64,000 bases of DNA from Oscillospiraceae bacterium (GCA_021200565.1 JAJQGJ010000003.1:1-64000); one strand, 5' to 3'; positions 43,869 to 53,268 are shown, counted from the first letter of the stretch. The notes: generated from the letters alone by a model not told the origin. Made by a program: numbers and translations.

Positions 43869-45770
43869 ATGGATAGTAATACCAATTATATGGGTCAATT
43901 TGATATTGTCGTCATCGGCGGTGGGCATGCCGGGATTGAAGCGGCTCTTGCTCCGGCTCGGATGGGGCTGAAGGTTGGAATCTTCACGATCACCCTTGAC
44001 GGCATCGCCAACATGCCCTGCAACCCATCCATCGGCGGAACCGCCAAGGGCAACCTTGTCCGGGAGATAGACGCCCTGGGTGGGGAGATGGGAAAGGCTG
44101 CCGACGCCACCTTTATCCAGTCAAGGGTTCTGAATCTCGGTAAAGGTCCAGCCGTTCACAGCCTCCGGGTTCAGGCAGACAGGGTCAAGTACCACATCTA
44201 TATGAAGCAGGTTCTCGAGGCTGAGCCGAATGTCGAGATAAAGCAGGCGGAGATCACCGACATCCTCACCGACGATTCGGGAGCTGTTTCGGGAGTCAGA
44301 ACCAAGCTCGGCGGCTACTATGATTGCAAGGCTGTTATCGTTGCTACGGGCACATACTTAGGCGGAAAGATCCACGTCGGCGAATCTAATTATGAGTCGG
44401 GACCGGACGCAACTCTTCCAGCAAAAGCACTTACTTTATCACTTAAATCCCTGGGAATTACCATCCGCAGATTCAAGACCGGAACGCCGGCTCGTGTCCA
44501 CAAGCGCTCAATCGACTTTTCAGTCCTTGAGAAGCAGGACGGCGATGAGCATATCATCCCGTTTTCGTTTGAGACGAAAGGCGAGCTCAAAAACCAGGTT
44601 TCCTGCTACATCTCATACACCAATTCTGAGACGCACCGCATCATCCGTGAGAACCTTGACCGGTCTCCACTTTACGCCGGGAGAATCGAGGGAGTCGGTC
44701 CGAGATACTGTCCGTCCATCGAGGACAAAATTGTCAGGTTCTCCGACAAGCCTAGGCACCAGCTTTTTATCGAACCGATGGGTCTTGATACGGACGAATA
44801 TTACCTCCAGGGTATGAGCTCATCGTTGCCGGAAGATGTTCAACTTAAATTTTTAAGAACAATCAAAGGGCTTGAGCATGTCGAGATCATGCGCCCGGCA
44901 TATGCTATCGAATATGACTGCTGCGATCCGACTGAGCTCCTGCCGACTCTTGAATTCCGTGAGCACCCGGGGCTCTATGGCGCAGGGCAGTTCAACGGCT
45001 CATCCGGCTATGAGGAAGCTGCTGCGCAGGGGTTGGTCGCAGGAATCAATGCCGCTCTCAAGCTTAAGGGGAGGGAGCCGATGATCTTAGACCGGGCATC
45101 GTCCTATATCGGAACCTTGGTTGATGATCTTGTCACAAAAGGCGTTACAGATCCATACCGGATGATGACCTCCCGCAGCGAGTACCGTATTCTCCTCCGG
45201 GAAGACAACGCCGACGAGCGCCTGACGCCGATAGGTCACGAAGTCGGGCTCATTTCGGACGAGAGATATGAACGGCTTTTGGAGAAGGAAAAGCTTATCA
45301 AAGAAGAAGTCGAGAGGCTCGAGCACACGAATATTGCGCCGAGCGAAGCTCTCAACGAGTATCTTATAAATAGCGGCACCGAGCCTATTTCGAACGGCAC
45401 GACGCTTGCTAAGCTCATCCGCCGCCCGCAGGTGAAGTATGACGGCTTAGCATGTGCTGATAAGAATCGTCCCGAGCTTCCGGAAGAGGTCACCGAACAG
45501 GCAGAGCTTCGCATAAAGTACGAGGGCTACATCAATATCCAGCTGAAGCAGGTTGAGGATATGAGAAAGCTTGAGCAGAAAAAGCTCTCTCCGGATACTG
45601 ATTACTCAAAGATTTCCGGTCTCCGGCTCGAGGCGGCTGAAAAGCTGCAGAAGCGTAAGCCGCTGAGCGTCGGTCAGGCGTCAAGAATCTCCGGCGTCAA
45701 CCCGGCGGACATCTCGGTGCTTCTCATCTGGCTTGAGAAAAAGAGGAGGGAAGAGAGTGGCAATAATTGA
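43869..45770 (+). CDS. mnmG: tRNA modification enzyme MnmG (GidA)
   Basis: FAD-dependent partner of MnmE, 633 residues. The Rossmann FAD motif is [23 protein letters not shown]. Family stretches: [39 protein letters not shown] and [12 protein letters not shown], with the C-terminal helical domain ending [28 protein letters not shown] precedes the ATG. It overlaps the start of rsmG. The order mnmE-mnmG-rsmG-noc-parAB is the conserved origin-proximal arrangement. Confidence 0.97.
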   Translation: MDSNTNYMGQFDIVVIGGGHAGIEAALAPARMGLKVGIFTITLDGIANMPCNPSIGGTAKGNLVREIDALGGEMGKAADATFIQSRVLNLGKGPAVHSLRVQADRVKYHIYMKQVLEAEPNVEIKQAEITDILTDDSGAVSGVRTKLGGYYDCKAVIVATGTYLGGKIHVGESNYESGPDATLPAKALTLSLKSLGITIRRFKTGTPARVHKRSIDFSVLEKQDGDEHIIPFSFETKGELKNQVSCYISYTNSETHRIIRENLDRSPLYAGRIEGVGPRYCPSIEDKIVRFSDKPRHQLFIEPMGLDTDEYYLQGMSSSLPEDVQLKFLRTIKGLEHVEIMRPAYAIEYDCCDPTELLPTLEFREHPGLYGAGQFNGSSGYEEAAAQGLVAGINAALKLKGREPMILDRASSYIGTLVDDLVTKGVTDPYRMMTSRSEYRILLREDNADERLTPIGHEVGLISDERYERLLEKEKLIKEEVERLEHTNIAPSEALNEYLINSGTEPISNGTTLAKLIRRPQVKYDGLACADKNRPELPEEVTEQAELRIKYEGYINIQLKQVEDMRKLEQKKLSPDTDYSKISGLRLEAAEKLQKRKPLSVGQASRISGVNPADISVLLIWLEKKRREESGNN

Positions 45771-46452
45771 TATGAAACGGCTTCAGGCTGTTTTCGAGGA
45801 GATAAATATGCCTCTTTCCGAGGCTCAGGTCGCCAGTTTCGTGGCATATGCCGACATGCTTGTCGAGAAAAACAAGGTCATGAACCTGACCGCCGTCACC
45901 AACTCAGAGGGAATTATCATCAAGCACTTCGCCGACTCGGTTCTCCCACTTAAACTTACTGCTTTTCCTGCAGGAGCTGCCTTGATAGATGTCGGCACAG
46001 GCGCCGGTTTCCCGTCGATTCCGATGAAAATAGTGCGTGATGACCTGAAAATCACGCTTCTTGACAGCCTCAACAAGCGTGTGAATTTCCTGAAGGACGT
46101 TTCGGAAGCCTTGAACCTCGGTGCAGAGTGCATCCATTCGAGAGCTGAAGACGGCGGCAGGAGTGTTCTACGTGAAACTTTCGACGTCGCCACCGCCCGT
46201 GCAGTCGCCCGGATGTCAGTCTTAAGCGAATATTGCCTCCCATACGTGAAAACAGGCGGAAAGTTTATAGCCTTGAAAGGCTCAGATTGCCGTGAAGAAA
46301 TTGAGACAGCCGAGCCGGTCATAGAGAAGTTGGGCGGGAAGATAGCACAAATCACCAGTTATACCCTCCCGAATGGGGATGGAAGGACGGTTGTGGTGGT
46401 GGAAAAGGTCGCAAAGACGCCGAGGGAGTATCCGAGGCGGGTGGTGAAGTAA
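45757..46452 (+). CDS. rsmG: 16S rRNA (guanine-N7)-methyltransferase RsmG
   Basis: Methylates G527 of 16S rRNA using SAM. 231 residues from a GTG at 45757 that follows AGAGGAGGG; an ATG five codons later is an alternative. Motifs: [24 protein letters not shown] loop [33 protein letters not shown], and the end [19 protein letters not shown]-like. It overlaps mnmG by 14 bases. A parS-like sequence lies inside the gene. The stop is two bases before repeat family 2 copy 5. Confidence 0.95.
   Translation: MAIIDMKRLQAVFEEINMPLSEAQVASFVAYADMLVEKNKVMNLTAVTNSEGIIIKHFADSVLPLKLTAFPAGAALIDVGTGAGFPSIPMKIVRDDLKITLLDSLNKRVNFLKDVSEALNLGAECIHSRAEDGGRSVLRETFDVATARAVARMSVLSEYCLPYVKTGGKFIALKGSDCREEIETAEPVIEKLGGKIAQITSYTLPNGDGRTVVVVEKVAKTPREYPRRVVK
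46164..46179. promoter_or_regulatory. parS-like site 2 (inside rsmG)
   Basis: TGTTCTACGTGAAACT differs from the known parS variant TGTTCCACGTGAAACA at two of sixteen positions. It keeps the central ACGT and the GTGAAAC half. A position inside an origin-proximal gene is common for parS. Confidence 0.7.
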
Positions 46453-46453
46453 T

Positions 46454-46548
46454 TGTAGGGGCGGATAGCATCCGCCCGTCTCTTTCTTGTATGATAATTT
46501 CGAGTGGATATGCAGTAAACAAAGCGGGCGGATAATATCCGCCCCTAC
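46454..46548. repeat. Repeat family 2, copy 5
   Basis: TGTAGGGGCGGATAGCATCC (two central substitutions) on the left, GGATAATATCCGCCCCTA on the right, spacer about 50 bases. Begins two bases after the rsmG stop. Confidence 0.88.
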
Positions 46549-46656
46549 TTTTTGCACAAATGCTCGAATCCTCCCGATAAATTCCTCTGGAAATAATATC
46601 ATATTTATGGTAAAATATAGATACAGATTTTAGATTTTACTCAAGGACGTGATATT

Positions 46657-47469
46657 ATGGCAAAAATTTTCCTGCCTAAGAAAGAAAAGGTTGCCGCTCG
46701 GGTCATCGAAATTCCTTGCGAGGCTATTGCTCCCAACCCCTACCAGCCGAGAAAGACGTTTGAGCGGGATGAGCTTATGAACCTTGCCGCCAGCATCAAG
46801 GCGGATGGGATTCTCTCGCCGCTTTCTGTCCGTGAATCAAGCAGCGGCTACGAGCTCATTGCAGGGGAGAGACGGCTTCGGGCTGCCATGATTTCCGGGC
46901 TCGAGACAGTTCCCTGCATTATAATCGAGGCGAGCGACAGGACATCGGCGCTTCTTTCTCTGGTCGAGAACCTCCAGCGTGAAGACCTCAGCTTTTTCGA
47001 GGAGGCAGACGCCATCGCAAAGCTCATTGACCTCTACGGCATGACCCAGGAGGACGCTGCTTACCGATTGGGCTACGCTCAGTCGACGCTTGCAAACAAG
47101 CTCCGGCTTCTCAAGCTTACCCCGGCGCAAAGGCAGATTATCACCGAAAACGGTCTCACAGAGCGCCATGCGAGGGCACTACTGAAGCTTCCAACCGAAG
47201 AAAAGCGTGATGAAGCGCTGAAAAAGGTTGTTCGGGGGAAGCTTAATGTCGAAAAGACCGAAGCTCTTGTCGAATCGATGATCGAGCACGAGAAATACTG
47301 CCAGCGAATCCGCAAAGGCTCTGCCGTTCTCAAAGACCTCCGTCTCTTCACGAACACTATCAATAAAGCTGTCGAGACGATGCAGATAGCCGGGGTGGAT
47401 GTGAATGTGGATAAAACACAGACGGATGGGTATGTGGATTATCATATAAGGATACCGTTGAAGAAATGA
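46657..47469 (+). CDS. noc: Nucleoid occlusion factor Noc (ParB-like)
   Basis: ParB-family CTPase that binds DNA and membrane to keep the division ring off the nucleoid. 270 residues. The N-terminus (MAKIFLPKKEKV) resembles the amphipathic membrane-targeting segment of Noc. The ParB core has NPYQPRKTFERDELMNLAASIK, the CTP-binding GERRLRAA and ENLQREDLSFFEEA, and the helix-turn-helix AYRLGYAQSTLANKLRLLKL. It precedes parA-parB, where noc normally lies. No exact Noc binding sequence was found by eye. Confidence 0.85.
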   Translation: MAKIFLPKKEKVAARVIEIPCEAIAPNPYQPRKTFERDELMNLAASIKADGILSPLSVRESSSGYELIAGERRLRAAMISGLETVPCIIIEASDRTSALLSLVENLQREDLSFFEEADAIAKLIDLYGMTQEDAAYRLGYAQSTLANKLRLLKLTPAQRQIITENGLTERHARALLKLPTEEKRDEALKKVVRGKLNVEKTEALVESMIEHEKYCQRIRKGSAVLKDLRLFTNTINKAVETMQIAGVDVNVDKTQTDGYVDYHIRIPLKK

Positions 47470-47483
47470 TGCAAATTGTCATC

Positions 47484-47676
47484 CGGGGCGACCGCCGCTC
47501 CCGTTGGTCGCGGCACCTCTCAGTCTGCCCTGCGGGCAGCCAGCTCCCCTAAATTAGGGGAGCCTTTATTAGAGAGCCACAAATGGCTCCCCTTGATAAG
47601 GGGAGCTGGCACGAAGTGCCTGAGAGGTGCAAGTTTCGCTAATGCGAAACTTGCCATTTCGGCGTCAGCCGAAATG
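47484..47676. repeat. Repeat family 1, copy 12
   Basis: GCGACC.../GGTCGC outer arm, ACCTCTCAGTC, TGCCCTGCGGGCA, CAGCTCCCCTAA/TTAGGGGAGCC, a spacer, GGCTCCCCTTGATAAGGGGAGC, a GCACGAAGTGC hairpin, CTGAGAGGTG, CAAGTTTCGCTAATGCGAAACTTG-like and CATTTCGGCGTCAGCCGAAATG hairpins. The last hairpin runs directly into parS-like site 3. Confidence 0.88.
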
Positions 47677-47690
47677 TTCCACATGGAACA
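47675..47690. promoter_or_regulatory. parS-like site 3 (upstream of parA)
   Basis: TGTTCCACATGGAACA, a 7-base inverted repeat with CA centre. It resembles parS (TGTTCCACGTGAAACA) with three changes and matches site 1 in the inverse orientation. Confidence 0.6.
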
Positions 47691-47719
47691 TTCCCCAAAA
47701 TAAAATTTGTCGAAAGTAG

Positions 47720-47747
47720 TTGCAAACTCCGAAATTTGTGCTATACT
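47720..47747 (+). promoter_or_regulatory. Candidate parA promoter
   Basis: TTGCAA (47720-47725), a 16-base spacer and TATACT (47742-47747). The leader holds two hairpins (CAGACAACGGC/GCCGCTGTCTG and AAAAATCGC/GCGATTTTT), the second close to a terminator in form. Confidence 0.5.
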
Positions 47748-47865
47748 TAATATTAGAGGAACAGACAACGGCTTCGCCGCTGTCTGCTAAAAATCGCATG
47801 GCGATTTTTACAGTACACATATGGACAGAGGTACTGATTCAGACTATTAAGTAAGGGAGCGTATC

Positions 47866-48663
47866 ATGGGGAAAATAATCGCCGTATCAAATCAGAAAGG
47901 CGGAGTTGGGAAGTCAACTACCGTTGTTAATCTCGCCGCCGCACTCGGCGGGAAAGGAAAAAAGGTCCTTGTAGTCGACATCGACGCTCAGGGAAACACA
48001 ACAACCGGTCTCGGTGTGAGAAAACGTGCCATCACGAAAACCGTCTACGAGGTACTGATAGGGGAGTGCAGGGCGGTTGAGGCAATAGTTCCGACGGCAT
48101 TCAAGGGAATTTCGCTTCTGTCATCGGCGCAGAAGCTTGCTGGAGCGGAAATTGAGCTCGCAGGCGTCGAAAATCGGCTTATGAGGCTGAAAATGCAGCT
48201 TCTGCCGGTCAAAAACGACTATGATTTCATTCTTATCGATTGCCCGCCGTCGCTGAGTATCATAACACTGAACGCACTTGCGGCGTGCGACTCGGTTCTG
48301 ATACCGATTCAGTGCGAATTCTACTCGCTCGAGGGACTAGTTCAGCTGATGGACACGATAAAGCGCATCAAGGACGGCTACAATCCGTATATGTACATAG
48401 AGGGAATTCTCTTCACAATGTATGTCGGAAGGTACAATCTCACGGCTCAGGTTGTCGCAGAGGTCAAAAAGTACTTCGCAAACGACGTATATGAGACCGT
48501 CATCCCGAGAAATGTTGCTCTTTCGGAGGCTCCGTCCCACGGAAAGCCCATCATGTACTATGACCGCACTTCAAAGGGCGCCGAAGCCTATGAAAACTTC
48601 TGCATCGAGTTCCTGGAGAGAGCGAAGAAGAAAACCGGTCAGACCTACGGACGAAAGTCGTAA
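47866..48663 (+). CDS. parA: Chromosome partitioning ATPase ParA (Soj)
   Basis: Walker-type ATPase that, with ParB and parS, segregates origins and regulates DnaA. 265 residues. The deviant Walker A is SNQKGGVGKSTTVVNLAAALG. Walker A' is VVDIDAQGNTTTGLG, and Walker B is YDFILIDCPPSLSIITLNAL. AAGGGAGCG precedes the ATG. Directly upstream are repeat copy 12 and a parS-like site. parB follows 20 bases later. Confidence 0.97.
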   Translation: MGKIIAVSNQKGGVGKSTTVVNLAAALGGKGKKVLVVDIDAQGNTTTGLGVRKRAITKTVYEVLIGECRAVEAIVPTAFKGISLLSSAQKLAGAEIELAGVENRLMRLKMQLLPVKNDYDFILIDCPPSLSIITLNALAACDSVLIPIQCEFYSLEGLVQLMDTIKRIKDGYNPYMYIEGILFTMYVGRYNLTAQVVAEVKKYFANDVYETVIPRNVALSEAPSHGKPIMYYDRTSKGAEAYENFCIEFLERAKKKTGQTYGRKS

Positions 48664-48683
48664 AAGTGGAAGGGGAGAATTAA

Positions 48684-49535
48684 ATGGCTAAGATTAAAGG
48701 GCTCGGAATGGGAATGGACGCACTGTTCTCACAGAACGAAACCGAAGAAAAGCAGCAGAAAACCCTCAGATTGACGGAAATTTCGCCGAACAGGGAGCAG
48801 CCAAGAACCGACTTTGACGATGAGGCGCTCTCGAAGCTCGCCGATTCTATCAAGCAGCATGGCGTTCTGCAGCCGCTCTTGGTGAGACCGATGGAGTCCG
48901 GCGGCTATCAGATAGTAGCCGGTGAGCGGCGCTGGCGGGCAGCGAGGATGGCAGGCTTGGAAGAGGTTCCAGTCGTCATAAAAGAGATGGACGACAAGGG
49001 AGCGATGGAGCTTGCGCTTGTCGAGAACCTCCAGCGTGAGAACCTCAATCCGGTTGAAGAAGCCTTGGGCTACAAGGAGCTAATGGACAAGTATGACTAC
49101 ACCCAGGAGCAGGTCGCCCAGGTCGTCAACAAATCCCGTCCGGCAATCGCAAACTCGCTGAGGCTTCTGAGCCTTGATGACAAGACGCTCACAATGGTCC
49201 GTGAGGGCGATATATCTGTCGGGCACGCAAAGGTTCTTGCAGGAATCGATGACGATAGCCTGAGAGCCGAGCTCGCAATGCAGGTCAAGCGTGACATGCT
49301 GACCGTCAGAAACCTGGAGCAGCTCGTCAGAGCGAAAGTCACCCAGAAGAAGCCGAAGAATTCGCCTCAGAAAGAGACATTCTTAAGAGAGATCGAACTC
49401 TCACTCGCCCAGACAACCGGCAGAAAGGTAACTGTCTCCGGCAAGAACGGCAAGGGAAAGCTGGAAATCGAATACTATTCGGAAGAGGATCTGGCGAAGA
49501 TTGCGAGGGTTCTTGAAAATTTAGGGGAGAGCTAA
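48684..49535 (+). CDS. parB: Chromosome partitioning protein ParB (Spo0J)
   Basis: CTP-dependent DNA clamp that loads at parS. 283 residues. [34 protein letters not shown] (CTP pocket), [20 protein letters not shown] and the helix-turn-helix [21 protein letters not shown] are all canonical, and a C-terminal dimerisation part is present. AGGGGAGAA precedes the ATG. Repeat copy 13 begins right after the stop. Confidence 0.97.
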   Translation: MAKIKGLGMGMDALFSQNETEEKQQKTLRLTEISPNREQPRTDFDDEALSKLADSIKQHGVLQPLLVRPMESGGYQIVAGERRWRAARMAGLEEVPVVIKEMDDKGAMELALVENLQRENLNPVEEALGYKELMDKYDYTQEQVAQVVNKSRPAIANSLRLLSLDDKTLTMVREGDISVGHAKVLAGIDDDSLRAELAMQVKRDMLTVRNLEQLVRAKVTQKKPKNSPQKETFLREIELSLAQTTGRKVTVSGKNGKGKLEIEYYSEEDLAKIARVLENLGES

Positions 49536-49536
49536 A

Positions 49537-49671
49537 TCGCCCTACGGGCGCCCTCTCAGTCTGCCCTACGGGCAGCCAGCTCTCCCAAAGGGAGAGCCAA
49601 GATTCTGCAGAAGAACTAACTCGGCTCCCCCTCTGGGGGGGAGCTGTCAGCGAAGCTGACTGAGAGGGTGT
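49537..49671. repeat. Repeat family 1, copy 13
   Basis: CGCCCTACGGGCG, CCCTCTCAGTC, TGCCCTACGGGCA, CAGCTCTCCC/GGGAGAGCC, a spacer of about 25 bases, GGCTCCCCC/GGGGGGAGCTGTC, AGCGAAGCT, GACTGAGAGGGTG. It starts one base after the parB stop. Confidence 0.9.
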
Positions 49672-49725
49672 ACTGGAGGAACACTGACTTCAATAAACAA
49701 CAAATTCTGAAAGGAAAGACAACCA

Positions 49726-51006
49726 ATGATAGACATAAAATTAATCCGTGAAAATCCGGAGTTGGTAAAAGAGAACATTAAGAAGAAGTATCAGGACGAG
49801 AAGCTGCCGCTTGTCGATCAGGCGGCGGAATTGGATCGTGAGTACAGAGCCGCTATAACCGAGGCGGACAGCCTGAGAGCACAAAGAAACAAACTTTCCA
49901 AGGAAATCGGCGGCTTGATGGCTAAGGGCGAGAAGGAAAAGGCTATGGAGGTCAAGGCTCAGGTCACGGCTCAGGCTGAAAGGCTCCAGGAGCTCGAAAA
50001 GCTCGAAGACGAGCTCCAGGAGAAGCTCCACAAGATCATGATGGTCATCCCGAATATCATCGACCCCTGCGTTCCTATCGGCAAGGATGACTCTGAGAAC
50101 GTCGAGATTGAGAAGTTCGGCGAGCCGGTTGTTCCCGATTTCGAGGTTCCTTATCACACCGACATTATGGAGAAGCTCCACGGAATCGACCTTGAGAGCG
50201 CCAGAAGAGTTGCCGGAAACGGCTTCTACTACCTGATGGGCGACATCGCACGGCTTCATTCGGCTGTTATCGCATATGCCCGTGACTTCATGATCGACAG
50301 GGGATTCACCTACTGCGTTCCGCCGTTCATGATCCGTGGAAACGTTGTCGACGGAGTCATGAGCTTCGCCGAGATGGACGCAATGATGTATAAGATCGAG
50401 GGCGAAGACCTCTACCTGATCGGAACATCGGAGCACTCGATGATCGGAAAGTTCATCGACCAGATTATCCCGGAGTCTGAGCTTCCGCTTACTCTCACAA
50501 GCTATTCGCCCTGCTTCCGTAAGGAAAAAGGCGCACACGGCATCGAAGAGAAGGGCGTCTACAGAATCCATCAGTTTGAAAAGCAGGAAATGATTGTCGT
50601 CTGCAAGCCGGAGGAGAGCCCATACTGGTTCGATAAGCTCTGGAAGAATACTGTCGACCTGTTCAGAAGCATGGATATTCCGGTGAGAACCCTCGAGTGC
50701 TGCTCGGGAGACTTAGCTGACCTGAAGGTTCGTTCGCTCGACGTTGAGGCTTGGAGCCCGAGACAGAAGAAGTATTTCGAAGTCGGTTCCTGCTCGAACC
50801 TTGGCGACGCACAGGCAAGAAGACTGAAGATCCGAGTAAACGGCGAAAACGGCAAATACCTCGCCCACACACTCAATAACACAGTTGTCGCACCGCCAAG
50901 AATGCTGATAGCCTTCCTTGAGAATAACCTCAATGAGGACGGTTCAGTCAGAATCCCTGAGGCTCTGAGACCTTATATGGGTGGGAAAGCGGTTATTACG
51001 GGATGA
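49726..51006 (+). CDS. serS: Seryl-tRNA synthetase
   Basis: Class II synthetase that charges tRNA-Ser. 426 residues. The N-terminal coiled-coil arm (about residues 30-110) and DIKLIRENPELVKENIKKK start are normal. The catalytic domain has an unusual IGTSEHSMIGKF in place of the common T-x-E-(A/V)-x-V-T motif. Motif 2 (PCFRKEKGAHGIEEKGVYRIHQFEKQEM) resembles the archaeal-type branch of bacterial-like SerRS; motif 3 ends LNNTVVAPPRMLIAFLENN. AAAGGAAAG precedes the ATG. No T-box leader is visible. Confidence 0.95.
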   Translation: MIDIKLIRENPELVKENIKKKYQDEKLPLVDQAAELDREYRAAITEADSLRAQRNKLSKEIGGLMAKGEKEKAMEVKAQVTAQAERLQELEKLEDELQEKLHKIMMVIPNIIDPCVPIGKDDSENVEIEKFGEPVVPDFEVPYHTDIMEKLHGIDLESARRVAGNGFYYLMGDIARLHSAVIAYARDFMIDRGFTYCVPPFMIRGNVVDGVMSFAEMDAMMYKIEGEDLYLIGTSEHSMIGKFIDQIIPESELPLTLTSYSPCFRKEKGAHGIEEKGVYRIHQFEKQEMIVVCKPEESPYWFDKLWKNTVDLFRSMDIPVRTLECCSGDLADLKVRSLDVEAWSPRQKKYFEVGSCSNLGDAQARRLKIRVNGENGKYLAHTLNNTVVAPPRMLIAFLENNLNEDGSVRIPEALRPYMGGKAVITG

Positions 51007-51061
51007 TTTAATCCCAAGAGAGCTGCTTGCCGCAACTATTCAAATTTTATCAGAAAAACGC

Positions 51062-51090
51062 TTGACATCATAAGTAAAATCGCATATAAT
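51062..51090 (+). promoter_or_regulatory. Promoter of the xylanase leader RNA
   Basis: TTGACA (51062-51067), a 17-base spacer and TATAAT (51085-51090), a consensus promoter about 190 bases upstream of the GH10 start. Confidence 0.82.
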
Positions 51091-51096
51091 AATGAC

Positions 51097-51252
51097 GACA
51101 GGACTCCCCGCACCTCTCACTTAGTGATGTGTCCCAGGGGAGACGTTTTTTTAGGTGGAATTTAGTATGGACGCGATTTCTTTACCGGCGGTTAAATCAC
51201 CGAAAACTATTGAAGAATTAGAGGCATTGGCAGAGTCGTGATGCCTCTTTTT
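51097..51252 (+). ncRNA. Structured leader with two terminators ahead of the xylanase gene
   Basis: Element 1 (51102-51152): CTCCCC pairs with GGGGAG around a CACTTAGTG hairpin, followed by seven T. Element 2 (51220-51252): AGAGGCAT pairs with ATGCCTCT, followed by TTTT. A 24-codon reading frame lies between them. Both would stop transcription ahead of the GH10 gene unless relieved. I do not recognise a known riboswitch class. Confidence 0.55.
51168..51242 (+). CDS. Possible 24-residue leader peptide
   Basis: ATG at 51168 after AGGTGG (51153-51158) opens MDAISLPAVKSPKTIEELEA and closes at TGA 51240-51242. The last codons form the 5' arm and loop of the second terminator, so ribosome position could influence terminator folding. 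The peptide is not hydrophobic and has no run of a regulatory codon. It may not be a functional gene. Confidence 0.35.
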
Positions 51253-51276
51253 CACCACAGAAAGGAACAAAGTATT

Positions 51277-52341
51277 ATGACAAAAACCCTGAAACAATCC
51301 TATGCCCCATACTTTACTGTCGGTGCGGCGGTGTCTGCTTGGTGGCTGGATGAGGCGAGGGAGGTCATTGCGGAAAACTTCGACACCGTTACCTGCGAGA
51401 ATGAGATGAAGTATCTCTTCATCCACCCTCACGGCTATCCTGCACCGGAGGACGTCAACGCCTTCAACCGTGGCGAGATCGAATTCTGCCCGGAAATCTC
51501 TGATCGGGAAAGCCTTGTTCATCCGTCGCTCGTTGTCGACACCTCGGGCGCTGACAAGATTGCAAGCTTCGCACGTGAAAATGGCTTGAAGATACGTGGG
51601 CACAACTTAGCATGGCACGCTTCCTACCCCTGGGGAGTGTTCGAGCAGCTAAGCCCGAGCGAGCTCAGGTCTAATCTTGACGAGCATTTTAAGCTTATGG
51701 CTGAGAAATACGGTGACTGCTACTGCTGGGACGTCGTAAATGAAGCTATGAATGACCGCCGTGATGGAGATGACCTGAGAAGAAACGTCTTCCGGGAGAA
51801 GCTCGGCGACGACTATCTCATCGAGCTTCATGGGCTTGCGAGAAAATACTTCCCGAACAGTGAACTCTGCCTCAACGACTACAGCGAATTCCGCCCCGAC
51901 AAGCGTGACAGAATCATAAGAACTGCCATGACCCTCAAGGAGAGGGGACTTGTAGACGTCATCGGTCTTCAGTGCCACACGAATATCGGAGTCCTTAAGC
52001 ACGGCTTCGATGGCGTCAGAAGATCTTTAGACATGTACGTTAAGACCGGACTCAAGCTCCACATAACCGAGATGGACGTCTGCTGCGTCGACTGGCACGA
52101 GGAGCCGAAGGCTATAACCGATGAAATGCTCGCCCAGGTCGCCGAGGTCTATGAAAAATACTTCGAGATTTTCAAGGAGTACAGCGACTATATCGAGAAT
52201 GTCACCGTCTGGGGCGTTTCGAACAAGCATTCCTGGCTGAATCATTTGGGACCGAAGGTTTTGAGAGGCAAGAACAAGCCGCTCCTTTTTGATGATGATT
52301 ATGGTGCGACGGAGAGCCTTATCCGAATTCTTGGTGAATAA
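51277..52341 (+). CDS. GH10 endo-1,4-beta-xylanase
   Basis: Glycoside hydrolase family 10 xylanase, 354 residues, a single (beta/alpha)8 domain. The acid/base is Glu156 in WDVVNEAM and the nucleophile Glu265 in LHITEMDV; HNLAWH (about 109-114) and LGLQCHTN-like (IGLQCHTN) are subsite residues. No signal peptide and no carbohydrate-binding module are visible, so it probably acts inside the cell on imported xylo-oligosaccharides. I chose ATG 51277 after AAAGGA. A leader with two terminators lies upstream, and a bidirectional terminator follows. Confidence 0.92.
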   Translation: MTKTLKQSYAPYFTVGAAVSAWWLDEAREVIAENFDTVTCENEMKYLFIHPHGYPAPEDVNAFNRGEIEFCPEISDRESLVHPSLVVDTSGADKIASFARENGLKIRGHNLAWHASYPWGVFEQLSPSELRSNLDEHFKLMAEKYGDCYCWDVVNEAMNDRRDGDDLRRNVFREKLGDDYLIELHGLARKYFPNSELCLNDYSEFRPDKRDRIIRTAMTLKERGLVDVIGLQCHTNIGVLKHGFDGVRRSLDMYVKTGLKLHITEMDVCCVDWHEEPKAITDEMLAQVAEVYEKYFEIFKEYSDYIENVTVWGVSNKHSWLNHLGPKVLRGKNKPLLFDDDYGATESLIRILGE

Positions 52342-52345
52342 AAAT

Positions 52346-52372
52346 AGCCCCCGCAAAGCTGCGGGGGTTTAT
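52346..52372. terminator. Bidirectional terminator between the xylanase and birA
   Basis: CCCCCGCA pairs with TGCGGGGG around AAGC; T-rich on the plus side, A-rich on the other. It serves both convergent genes. Confidence 0.88.
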
Positions 52373-53268
52373 TATTTGGCTTTTATCCGGTCAGATATAT
52401 CAAAATAGTTTGTCTGTTCCACTTTCTTTTCCTGAAGTGATAGGCTCACATCCTCCGCATTAAGCGTCCTGAGATCTCCTGACTCGGTTCTGACTACGAG
52501 CTGGGCACGGTTGTCTATATTGACCGCCTTGGCAGAGTAAGGCTCTGTGCCGTCAAGCGGGGTTACGATGACATCTTTGCCGAGAACGATTGAATACTGA
52601 CGATAATCATCCAGAAACCACCTCGGGGTGATCTGATGGAGTCTGTTTCTTAAGTTGTCGAGGAGACGCCGGCGAAGGACTATCATGTCGCCAGCATCAA
52701 AGCCTGGATTGATTCTTCTTCTGAACAGTGAGGTTGCGGTGTCGGTGAGCTCGTCCGGGAAACCGTCATCCGGAGGGAAAACATTCATTCCGATTCCAAC
52801 GACATAAAACCGGTCACCGTTATCGTCAACAGCCGATTCGGTCAGAATTCCGGCGACTTTTTTGCCCTCAATATATACGTCGTTAACCCATTTTATGCCA
52901 GTTACTCTTTCGCTGAGAGAGCCCATTGCATCCGCAACAGCGCATGCTGCCGCAGGTGTGATGAGGGCGGTGTCTTCCGGGGAAAGCGAAGGGCAAATCT
53001 GGCGGAAGTTGCCTCTGACGTAAGAAGCGTTCGCAGTTGAGCCGGGACGAAGGAGGACTGAAAGATACATTCCGCCGACTGGACTGTAAAAGCTTCTGCC
53101 TTTACTGCCCTTTCCGTCGGTCTGCTCCAGAGCGCAGACAACGGTGCCCGACTTGTAGCCTCTGCGGGCTTCTTTCATGAGTAATTCGTTGGTTGACTTG
53201 ACTTTGTCGTAGCAATACAGACGGTAACCTCTATAATGTACGATTCCACAAATTGGAGTTTTGAGCAT
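52372..53268 (-). CDS. birA: Biotin--[acetyl-CoA carboxylase] ligase
   Basis: Attaches biotin to biotin-dependent enzymes through biotinyl-AMP. 298 residues, without the N-terminal DNA-binding domain of bifunctional BirA. The ATP/biotin loop is GKGSKGRSFYSPVGGMYLSVLLRP; IKWVNDVYIEGKKVAGILTE is the second signature, with Val in place of the common Pro. The C-terminal SH3-like part is present. AGGTG precedes the ATG. Confidence 0.92.
   Translation of the reverse strand: MLKTPICGIVHYRGYRLYCYDKVKSTNELLMKEARRGYKSGTVVCALEQTDGKGSKGRSFYSPVGGMYLSVLLRPGSTANASYVRGNFRQICPSLSPEDTALITPAAACAVADAMGSLSERVTGIKWVNDVYIEGKKVAGILTESAVDDNGDRFYVVGIGMNVFPPDDGFPDELTDTATSLFRRRINPGFDAGDMIVLRRRLLDNLRNRLHQITPRWFLDDYRQYSIVLGKDVIVTPLDGTEPYSAKAVNIDNRAQLVVRTESGDLRTLNAEDVSLSLQEKKVEQTNYFDISDRIKAK

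Noticed and set aside
49672-49725. T-box leader ahead of serS
   Set aside because: The gap holds only the end of repeat copy 13 and a ribosome-binding site; no T-box consensus or specifier arm.
49741-50571. Minus-strand open frame of 276 codons opposite serS
   Set aside because: Antisense to a complete seryl-tRNA synthetase.
51097-51155. 6S-type or other known small RNA upstream of the xylanase
   Set aside because: Far too short for 6S RNA and without the open-complex-like bubble; kept only as an unassigned leader.
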